In this document: piece by piece, positions 40,450 to 47,867 of the stretch | Numbering within the stretch: the stretch's first letter is position 1 | Layout: every line of letters begins with the position of its first letter | NCBI RefSeq assembly: GCF_041583835.1 | Contig: NZ_JBFHFC010000004.1 | Coordinates: forward strand, 1 to 64,000 | Reading direction: 5' to 3' | DNA: 64,000 nucleotides | Source: Thiomicrorhabdus sp041583835 | Lineage (GTDB): Bacteria > Pseudomonadota > Gammaproteobacteria > Thiomicrospirales > Thiomicrospiraceae | The notes under the pieces: generated by a model | The model's input: the letters and a program-made list of their open reading frames with translations, nothing else | Databases searched by the model: none | What the model was told of the DNA's origin: nothing | Program-made: the position numbers and the translations under genes

Positions 40450-43140
40450 TCACTTCGGAAAATAGCGCAAGCGCAGTTGTTTTTCAATTTCGATAATCAC
40501 AAACAAGCCGATTCCGATCGCCAGAATCAATAAAGAATCCGCCACCGAGATGGTTTCTGTTTCAAACAAGCGTTGAAGTGCGGGAATGAAAGTGATCGCA
40601 ATTTGCGCGGCCATTACGACCAGAATTGCAATCCAGACTTCTTTAGTCCCCTTTAGGACGTTCCAATTTAATGCCAGCGTGTTCATGTTGCGGATGAATA
40701 GCAGGTGGAATATCTCCATGACAACCAATGTATTGACCGCCAACGTTCTGGCGTATTCAATTGTTTCTCCTTGGTTGATTGCATGGGTGTAAATACCGAA
40801 CACTCCGGCAATAAACAGAAGGCTGACAAGGATGATGTGCCATATCAAACTACCATCGAGTAAAGCTTGATTACGAGGACGGGGCGGTTGTCCCATGGCA
40901 TGTTCGTTTGTCGGTTCAAACGCCAAAGCGATTCCTAAGGTCGTTGCGGTAATCAGATTAATCCACAAAATTTGAACCGGGGTGACCGGTAAAGTCATGC
41001 CAAGCAGGATGGCTAAGATAATAGTGGCGGCTTCACCGGAACTGGTCGGCAACGTCCAGCTAATGACTTTTTTAATATTATCGTAGGCGGTACGCCCCTC
41101 TCTTACCGCTGCGGCTATCGAGGCGAAATTGTCATCGGCCAAGACCAGTTCGGCCGCTTCTTTTGCCGCTTCGCTCCCTTTGAGCCCCATGGCGATACCG
41201 GCATCGGCGCGTTTTAAGGCGGGTGCGTCGTTGACGCCGTCGCCGGTCATGGCAACGGTCATGCCGTGGGATTGCAGAGCCATAACCAAACGAAGTTTAT
41301 GCTCGGGACTGGTGCGTGCGAAAATATCGGTTTCAAGAACGTCGGCTTTAAGTGCTTCGTCATCCAAAAGGTCCAGATCGTTTCCGGTTAATACACGATC
41401 GGCATTTTGCAGGCCGATTTGCCGTCCGATGGCCGCAGCCGTGACGGCATGGTCTCCGGTAATCATTTTGACGCGGATTCCGGCCCGGTTGCATTCTGCG
41501 ACCGCTTCGATCGCTTCGGTTCTCGGCGGATCCATAAGGCCGATGATGCCCAGGAGTGTCACGTTGTCATTAAGATCGGGTCTTTCCAATATGGTATGGT
41601 CTGGATTGATACTTTTGTAAGCAACGGCCAGTACACGTTGACCTTGGTTTGCAATTAATTCGGCTTGTTGATGCCAGAAGTCAATGTTGATCGGAATGGT
41701 TTCACCGTTTTCCATCATCTGTTTTTCGCAGAGCGCAAACAGTTTTTCGGGAGCGCCTTTTATGAAAATAAAAGCGTGGTTTTCATGGTCGTGGTTCAGC
41801 GTCGCCATAAACTGATGTTTGGCATCGAAAGGGATAAGATCGGTGCGCGTCCAATGTTTGCGTTCAGCCGCTACATCAATTCCGGTCTTTTCCGCAAAGG
41901 CCAATAAGGCACCTTCCATCGGATCACCTTCCACCGTCCATTCTTCCTGACGGTTTTTCAGTTCGGCGTCATTGCATAGGACAAGAGTTCTGGCAAGTCC
42001 GTGGAGGCTCGATTGTTTAAGGGCATCGATGGCGATTCCGTTTTGGAGTATTTCGCCGCTAGGGGAGTAGCCTTCCCCTTTGATTTGAAACCGGGATTCT
42101 GCTGTAAAGACGCTGGCGACGCTCATTTCGTTACGCGTTAGCGTGCCGGTTTTGTCGGTACAGATGACGGAAACCGATCCCAGGGTTTCAATGGCCGGCA
42201 AACGTCTGATAATCGCATTTCTATGTGCCATCGCTTTTACGCCTACCGCTAGAGTGATAGTGAGGACGGCTGGCAAGCCTTCCGGAATGGCGGCGACTGA
42301 AAGACCGACCACAGCCAGAAACAGTTCGGAAAAACTCTGCTGCTGAACAAAGATACCAAATCCCATGACCAGTGCGGCGACGCCTAGAATGACTAGTGTG
42401 AGCCATTTGGCGAACTTATCCATTTGTTCTATCAAGGGCGTACTCAGCGTTTCCACCTGTGAGAGCAGGCCGCTGATTCGCCCGATCTCGGTTTGCGTTC
42501 CCGTACCAATCACGACCCCTCTACCTTGCCCATAGGTAACGGTCGTGCCGCTGAAAGCGAGACAAGAACGGTCGCCTAGTGGGGCGTGTGCATCGACGGG
42601 TTGGATCTGTTTTTCAACCGGAACCGATTCTCCAGTCAGAATCGCCTCTTGGATTTGCAGGCCGTGGCTTTGTAATAGACGCAAGTCGGCCGGTACTTTG
42701 TCGCCGGCTTCGATCAGAACAATGTCTCCGGGCACCAGTTCTTCGCCAATAACCGTATGTCGTTGACCGTCACGGAGCACCGCGGCTTGAGGTGCGAGCA
42801 TCTGGCGGATGGCGTCCATGGCTTTTTCGGCTTTACCTTCTTGGATCAAACCGATGAGGGCATTGATTAGGACAACGGCCAAGATAACTATGGTATCGAC
42901 CACATGGCCCAGTAAGGCGGTGATCAAAGCGGATCCGAGCAGGACGTAAATGAGGATGTTGTGAAATTGCAGTAAAAACCGCATTAGAAGTGAACGTTTT
43001 GGGGGCTGCGGCAGGCGATTGGGTCCGTATTCTTCGATTCTGCGCTGCGCTTCCTCGACACTTAAACCGCTAAAGTCGCTTTTCAGTTTAGAAAGGGTCT
43101 CTTCAAGGGGTTGATGGTGCCATTTTTTTTCCGCGCTCAT
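40450..43140 (-). CDS. P-type cation-transporting ATPase (P2 type)
   Basis: The 896-residue pump has an N-terminal cation-ATPase domain, TGES (actuator), PEGLP in M4, the phosphorylated Asp in ICTDKTGTLTRNEM, KGAPE (nucleotide site), TGDGVNDAPALK (hinge) and a C-terminal six-helix domain. M6 reads NLITATTLGIALAFEP instead of NxxTDxxP of Ca2+-ATPases, so the ion is uncertain (Ca2+, Na+ or Mg2+ possible). It is monocistronic on the minus strand. Confidence 0.92.
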   Translation of the reverse strand: MSAEKKWHHQPLEETLSKLKSDFSGLSVEEAQRRIEEYGPNRLPQPPKRSLLMRFLLQFHNILIYVLLGSALITALLGHVVDTIVILAVVLINALIGLIQEGKAEKAMDAIRQMLAPQAAVLRDGQRHTVIGEELVPGDIVLIEAGDKVPADLRLLQSHGLQIQEAILTGESVPVEKQIQPVDAHAPLGDRSCLAFSGTTVTYGQGRGVVIGTGTQTEIGRISGLLSQVETLSTPLIEQMDKFAKWLTLVILGVAALVMGFGIFVQQQSFSELFLAVVGLSVAAIPEGLPAVLTITLAVGVKAMAHRNAIIRRLPAIETLGSVSVICTDKTGTLTRNEMSVASVFTAESRFQIKGEGYSPSGEILQNGIAIDALKQSSLHGLARTLVLCNDAELKNRQEEWTVEGDPMEGALLAFAEKTGIDVAAERKHWTRTDLIPFDAKHQFMATLNHDHENHAFIFIKGAPEKLFALCEKQMMENGETIPINIDFWHQQAELIANQGQRVLAVAYKSINPDHTILERPDLNDNVTLLGIIGLMDPPRTEAIEAVAECNRAGIRVKMITGDHAVTAAAIGRQIGLQNADRVLTGNDLDLLDDEALKADVLETDIFARTSPEHKLRLVMALQSHGMTVAMTGDGVNDAPALKRADAGIAMGLKGSEAAKEAAELVLADDNFASIAAAVREGRTAYDNIKKVISWTLPTSSGEAATIILAILLGMTLPVTPVQILWINLITATTLGIALAFEPTNEHAMGQPPRPRNQALLDGSLIWHIILVSLLFIAGVFGIYTHAINQGETIEYARTLAVNTLVVMEIFHLLFIRNMNTLALNWNVLKGTKEVWIAILVVMAAQIAITFIPALQRLFETETISVADSLLILAIGIGLFVIIEIEKQLRLRYFPK

Positions 43141-43358
43141 AGCTATCTGATCCGTAGGTTATGGATTGAATCGTAAAGGGGCCCGAGAGCTTTTTGAAAA
43201 CAAATTCCGACTTTTGACGGTAGGAAAAAGATTGCTTATTAATTCAAATAAGCTTAATCATATAGTGACTTTAGGTGAAAGGAAAGCCTAAAAGGGGGAA
43301 GGAGCAAACCCTGTGATTTTAGCTGAAAACCGAGCGGTTATTCCGTTCCGCAACAAGG

Positions 43359-44228
43359 TTAGTTACGGAAGATCTTTTGGGTGATACGTTCGCGTAGAGA
43401 GTCGCGTTTAGGGTGCTGCTCGGTACTTAGGAAATGAATCGGTTTAGAAACGATCGCCTGATCGATTGCGGCCTGCATCTCTTCGGGTTCGGCGTAGTAG
43501 GCCTCGACAAAACGTTCGAATTTGACGCCGTCAAATTGAAATTTCTCCAGCCAGCGCTCAGCCTGGGAATGAAGGTTGTCGGAATCGTCCGATATGGCGT
43601 TTTCGGAACCTTGAGAGTTGCTGAATACAGTATTATGCGGATCGGTTGCATCAATGGTTAAATCGATCTCATGTTCCGAAAATTGAAGTAAGTTTTGTAA
43701 GCGGGCCAATGCTTCTTCAGGGGTCGAGGGTGGATTATTCGCTATCTCGAAGCCGTCTTGGGAGTCGCATGGATAATGCAGGTTAAAATGTTGTTCCAGG
43801 ATTGGAATCGCTTCGTGAATTTCGTGGTATTGAAGCTCCGCCAGAAAGCTGGCAAGCTTAAGCTTGATGCTGACCTTTTCCTGTGATGCAATCATCTGCT
43901 CAAGTTGGTTGGCGAGATTTTGAAATTCGATTAAACGTTTGTGTTCGATTTCGTAAAGTTTGTCTTTAAAATCGAGAGAGAACTCGCTAATCCAGAAAGT
44001 GATCAACGGGATAATTTGGCGGAGCCCCAATAGCGGTTGGCTGAGCATTTTATGCAGTTCGCTGGCCATGGTGTCTTCAGATTCGTACGACTTCAGTTCA
44101 CCATTATGAATGCAGCGCTGACCGTGTTCTTGAATAAAACTATAGGCAATGGATTCGATGACATGATAGTTGAGATCGGACAGATCATTGAGTTCGTCGC
44201 GATCGTTAAAGGTTTGAACCGGCATCAA
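43359..44228 (-). CDS. Protein of unknown function
   Basis: The 289-residue soluble protein shows no signal peptide or membrane helix. It is rich in Glu, Leu, Ile and His. The segment about 90-150 (EFSLDFKDKLYEIEHKRLIEF...) looks like a long helical, possibly coiled-coil region, followed by a low-complexity acidic stretch around 190-225 and a C-terminal helix. I recognise no motif. It stands alone on the minus strand between the ATPase gene and the GGCT-like gene. Confidence 0.6.
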   Translation of the reverse strand: MMPVQTFNDRDELNDLSDLNYHVIESIAYSFIQEHGQRCIHNGELKSYESEDTMASELHKMLSQPLLGLRQIIPLITFWISEFSLDFKDKLYEIEHKRLIEFQNLANQLEQMIASQEKVSIKLKLASFLAELQYHEIHEAIPILEQHFNLHYPCDSQDGFEIANNPPSTPEEALARLQNLLQFSEHEIDLTIDATDPHNTVFSNSQGSENAISDDSDNLHSQAERWLEKFQFDGVKFERFVEAYYAEPEEMQAAIDQAIVSKPIHFLSTEQHPKRDSLRERITQKIFRN

Positions 44229-44442
44229 TGTTCCTGACTATAAGTTGGGGTTAATGAGACATCATAGAAAATGCGTATTTGTTCGTCAATATCTGTTATT
44301 CATTATTTTCCTTAAAGTTTTTAATGGATTGGATTTTGTAAATTAATGATCGGTTTATAAATGGTATTTAAACGGCGAATGTCTTTTGTCCTCTGGTCTG
44401 ACAGTGAGTCGATTTAAACAACGAGAATTGGAGAAAGATTTT

Positions 44443-44868
44443 GTGAATTTGTTTACCTATGGATCCTTAATGTTTCCCGAAGTTTGGCAAAGAGTGGTCA
44501 GAGGGAATTATGCGAGTCGAAAAGCTTATGTTTCGGGTATGCGCCGTTTTGCGGTGAAAGACGAATTATATCCGGCCGTTGTTGAGGGTAAGGTAGAAGA
44601 TCGGGTGGATGGCGTGCTTTACGGCGGGTTAAACGAAAGTGATCTGATGTTGCTGGATGTGTTTGAAGGTGATCAGTATGTTCGTCAAACCGTCACGGTA
44701 ACGCTGGAAGGGGGCGAAACAACTCAGGCGGAAGTTTATGTATTCAAAGCGCAATTTCGTAACTTGTTGGAAGACCGGGACTGGGACGCCGGACAATTCG
44801 GTTTACAGTATCTTCAGGAATTTATTCAGCGCGAAAAAGATAACTTTGATTTGAGTCGAATTGATTAG
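44443..44868 (+). CDS. Gamma-glutamylcyclotransferase-like (AIG2/GGCT) protein
   Basis: The 141-residue protein starts MNLFTYGSLMFPEVW, the YGSLM substrate loop of the GGCT fold at residues 6-10, and has the LLDVFEGDQYVRQTVTV segment typical of AIG2-like proteins. GGCT-fold enzymes release 5-oxoproline from gamma-glutamyl amines. GTG 44443, with GGAG 9 nt upstream, gives the family N terminus. The in-frame start at 44386 adds a 19-residue unrelated head. Specific substrate unknown. Confidence 0.78.
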   Translation: MNLFTYGSLMFPEVWQRVVRGNYASRKAYVSGMRRFAVKDELYPAVVEGKVEDRVDGVLYGGLNESDLMLLDVFEGDQYVRQTVTVTLEGGETTQAEVYVFKAQFRNLLEDRDWDAGQFGLQYLQEFIQREKDNFDLSRID

Positions 44869-44934
44869 AGCGGTATAGCCATTGGCTTTTAAGGCACGTA
44901 TTTTTTAAGTAGGGAACGCAATCGCTTGCCGTTT

Positions 44935-45489
44935 TTATCCGAACAGATAGGGGAATAGACTCTTTTTCTGCGCATCCGTCAGGTTTTGAACGGTCTCAAT
45001 ATTCTTATCCGGGATCGTTTCGGGATCGGGATAATATTGCAGCGCTTTTTCCAAACTGGCTTCGCGAATCAGATGAAGTACCGGGTAAGGCGAACGGTTG
45101 GTGAGATTTTCACTGTCTTCGGGCTGTGTGCCTGCAAACTGATAATGCGGATGAAAACTCGCGATTTGATAAGTGCCGCTCCAACCGCCTTCTTCAAGTA
45201 GAGCCTCTGCAAGATCCAGAAATTCGTTGTAGTCGTAAAAGTCCCCGAGCATGTCGGGCAATACGACCAACGTCGTTTCAACTTCTTGGGGGTTATGAGC
45301 GTCAAGGTTTTTCAGTTCGTCGTTTAAATCATTCAGCAGGCAGGCTTCGTCCCGACAATCGCTGATTGCGATTCTGACCTGGTTGTCCAGATAAGGTTTG
45401 GCGGCAAACGGGCATAGGTTTAATCCAATGACCACCTGTTGCAGCCAATTACGAATTTGCTGTTCAATTTCGGTTGAGTTTATCAGCAT
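44935..45489 (-). CDS. DUF1415-family protein
   Basis: The 184-residue protein has the DUF1415 signatures GLNLCPFAAKP near the N terminus, LPDMLGDFYDYNEFLDLAE in the middle and ASFHPHYQFAGT. These Cys/His motifs suggest a metal or catalytic site, but the function is unknown to me. ATG 45489 with AGGA upstream is preferred; the in-frame start at 45567 would overlap the DUF5718-like gene. It is 47 bp downstream of that gene on the same strand. Confidence 0.85.
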   Translation of the reverse strand: MLINSTEIEQQIRNWLQQVVIGLNLCPFAAKPYLDNQVRIAISDCRDEACLLNDLNDELKNLDAHNPQEVETTLVVLPDMLGDFYDYNEFLDLAEALLEEGGWSGTYQIASFHPHYQFAGTQPEDSENLTNRSPYPVLHLIREASLEKALQYYPDPETIPDKNIETVQNLTDAQKKSLFPYLFG

Positions 45490-45536
45490 AAAGTTTTTCC
45501 TGGCAATTGGGTGGGTCGGGTTAATGTCGAAGTGGA

Positions 45537-46373
45537 TTAAACGACTTTTTGATTCAATATCGAGCAATTTTCCAACTGGATCGATTTGCCCGAAGCATGC
45601 TCGGTCACGTCATCAAGTGTGTTTTTACGTGCGTCGTAGACATACAGAAAAAGTTCGTCTCCGGGTTGAAGGAAGACTGTTTCTCCGAAATGGGTGTAGC
45701 TGGTTGCCCCCAGACTGACCATGATCTGTTCCGGATAGTGGCACTGTTTGATGATGCTCGGCAGATCCTCCAGTGGGCCAAAATCGCTTTGGTGGTTCAG
45801 TTGGTGAATGATCCATTCCAACAATTGGGTGTAGAAGTAGTTGTAAGTCAATACCGGACTGTCTTCGCCGTACGCATGTAACTGTCCGTCGCGCTTTAAA
45901 AACGAGGCGATATGGAACGGATCCATTTCGCCGCCTTTTTCGAAACGGTTCAAGGCCAAAAAATCTTCTGAAACGCCTTTGCTGTTTGGTCCCCAATTCT
46001 TTTTCTCGCTGATCTTTTTAGCACCTTCCTTACGGATGGAACAGTCGTTGAATGCGGAAAAGGCTTTGGGTTTTAAGGCGCTGACACCGCCATTGGTATA
46101 GGTTACGTCGAAAAGGACGCAGACTTCGGCTTCCATATGAAGGTTAGCGTTTTGTTGCATGTCCCGTGGATATCGGATTTCGTTGTGAGAAAGCGGATAG
46201 GTGCCGACGAAGCTTTCTGCTCCCGGAACATAGTATGGGAACAGACCTTTCGGTGCGTTTTCGCTTTCGGTGGTAACGTTCACAAAATCGGCGTTTTCCC
46301 CCGCCTGTTCAAGGTGGTGGGCAAAGTTGCCCGCCACGCCGAAACAAAGGGTGTTGTGTAAATCAAATTTCAT
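45537..46373 (-). CDS. DUF5718-like protein (possible FAH-type fold)
   Basis: The 278-residue soluble protein has GVAGNFAHHLEQAGE at the N terminus, CVLFDVTYTNGGVSALKPKAF and SLGATSYTHFGETVFLQPGD. The pattern of Glu/His residues and the central strands resemble fumarylacetoacetate-hydrolase-like proteins, which I recall being named DUF5718. The assignment comes from memory of family features and is not certain. Located between cytochrome b561 and DUF1415 on the minus strand. Confidence 0.6.
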   Translation of the reverse strand: MKFDLHNTLCFGVAGNFAHHLEQAGENADFVNVTTESENAPKGLFPYYVPGAESFVGTYPLSHNEIRYPRDMQQNANLHMEAEVCVLFDVTYTNGGVSALKPKAFSAFNDCSIRKEGAKKISEKKNWGPNSKGVSEDFLALNRFEKGGEMDPFHIASFLKRDGQLHAYGEDSPVLTYNYFYTQLLEWIIHQLNHQSDFGPLEDLPSIIKQCHYPEQIMVSLGATSYTHFGETVFLQPGDELFLYVYDARKNTLDDVTEHASGKSIQLENCSILNQKVV

Positions 46374-46394
46374 CTTTGTTGTTGAACTTCTTGA

Positions 46395-46937
46395 TTATTT
46401 TTTGCCTAGCATGCGCTTTAGGGTTTCGTCTTTGTAGACGATGTGATGTTTCAAGGCACCTGCAATATGCAATGCAATTACTGCGATCATGGCGTAACCG
46501 CCGATTTCGTGGATTTCCTCAGCGATTTCGTGCAGCATTTCATTTTCGCCTACGATGGTCGGCAGTACGAAAAGGTCGAAAAAGGCGACTTCGTGTCCGC
46601 CGGAGTTGCTCATGATCCATCCCGAGATCGGCATCATTAACATCGCTAGGTAAAGAATGCCTTTAACGGCATGACCAAGAATATGTTCGAATTTGCTGTA
46701 AGAGATTTGGCTTGGATTCGGGCTGACTTTCAACCAGATCAAACGCAGAACCATCAAGGCTAAAAGGCCGATCCCTAAGGATTTATGCAAGTTATAGAGT
46801 TCAAGTTTTTCCGGGCCTTTCGGTAGGTCGCCCATGTAGATGCCCAGTGCAATCAAGCCGATGAATAGCAATGCCGAAATCCAATGGTTGGCCCGGCTGA
46901 CTAAGCCGTATGAATTGATACCGTTTTTAAGTTCCAT
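46395..46937 (-). CDS. Cytochrome b561-family protein
   Basis: The 180-residue protein has four membrane helices. Conserved histidines in RANHWISALLFIGL (H18), NLHKSLGIG (H51), AEEIHEIGGYA and VIALHIAGALKHH are the expected haem b ligands. Small b561 proteins pass electrons between quinone and a periplasmic acceptor. Its partner is not visible. First gene of a minus-strand run with the DUF5718-like and DUF1415 genes. Confidence 0.88.
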   Translation of the reverse strand: MELKNGINSYGLVSRANHWISALLFIGLIALGIYMGDLPKGPEKLELYNLHKSLGIGLLALMVLRLIWLKVSPNPSQISYSKFEHILGHAVKGILYLAMLMMPISGWIMSNSGGHEVAFFDLFVLPTIVGENEMLHEIAEEIHEIGGYAMIAVIALHIAGALKHHIVYKDETLKRMLGKK

Positions 46938-46992
46938 AACTTTTACCTATATTGAAAATATTGAATATGAATTGAATGCTGATTGATGCCGC

Positions 46993-47856
46993 TTAATATA
47001 ACAGTCCTTGCAGTTTTCTGCGCGAGGCATTGACTAATTGTGGATTACTTTCAGCTAGCATGTCAAAGAGTTTTAGTAATGATTTTTGCGTAATGCCGTC
47101 TTTGTAGTTTCGGTCGACGATAAAGAGTTTGAAAAGCGTTTGAATTGCTTTCTCGGGATGACCGTTCAGAACCAGATAAGCGGCCAGTCCGTATAGGGCA
47201 TCCGGATCGTCCTGATTTTCGGCCAATTTCTGCTGGATGGTGTGGATGTCGTCGGATTCGCCTACGGCTTCAGAGAAGTTCAAGATACCGTTGATGTTTT
47301 TACCTTCCGGTGACAGCTGCGCTTCTTCAGGTAGTTTTGAGAACAAGTCCTTGGCTTTATCAAGGTGGCCGGTCTGCAAATACATCAGTACTAAATCCAA
47401 ATGTACCTTGAAGTTATTCGGGTCGGTTTTGGCCGCTTCGCCGAGCAGTTTCACCGCCAGATCGAACTGTCCGCTTGCAAAGGCCTGTTTCGCTTGCGCG
47501 CGCAGTTCTTCGGACGGGTCTTGTTTAACATATCCTTTCAACAGATCCCAATAGGCCTGCTCGGTTTGCAGTCCGGCCGCTTCTCCTGCGATCTCGCCTT
47601 GGAAAGCCAGCTTGTAATAGGGGACTTCTTGAACACCGAAGTGCCCGGCCATTTCAGCCTGCTGGCCGACATTGATTTTGGCCAGAATAAATTGCCCGGC
47701 CATTTCCGTAGCCAACTTTTCAAGAATGGTATTGGCCTGAACACTCTCCTCGTTACGAGGTTCCCAGAAATGAATTAAGAGGGGGAGCTTGGCCGAGTGG
47801 CTTAAAATCTCTTGCAGGTTTTCTTTGGTGATGTCCGTAATGTAGGCTTGCGACAT
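46993..47856 (-). CDS. Thioredoxin-like TPR co-chaperone YbbN (CnoX), cysteine-free
   Basis: The 287-residue protein has a thioredoxin-like N domain (1-~110) and a TPR-like C domain (from ~115: AKQAFASGQFDLAVKLLGEA). Where thioredoxins carry WCxxC it reads W31-E-P-R-N-E-E-S, and I find no cysteine in the whole protein. E. coli CnoX keeps redox-active cysteines and hands clients to GroEL/ES and DnaK. The chaperone part is TPR-based and may be retained without Cys. It is 11 bp downstream of mutS, so the two are probably cotranscribed. Confidence 0.82.
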   Translation of the reverse strand: MSQAYITDITKENLQEILSHSAKLPLLIHFWEPRNEESVQANTILEKLATEMAGQFILAKINVGQQAEMAGHFGVQEVPYYKLAFQGEIAGEAAGLQTEQAYWDLLKGYVKQDPSEELRAQAKQAFASGQFDLAVKLLGEAAKTDPNNFKVHLDLVLMYLQTGHLDKAKDLFSKLPEEAQLSPEGKNINGILNFSEAVGESDDIHTIQQKLAENQDDPDALYGLAAYLVLNGHPEKAIQTLFKLFIVDRNYKDGITQKSLLKLFDMLAESNPQLVNASRRKLQGLLY

Positions 47857-47867
47857 AGTGTTTCTGA

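Noticed and set aside
45549..45881. 110-codon plus-strand frame in the DUF5718-like gene
   Set aside because: Overlaps a better supported gene and lacks a ribosome binding site.
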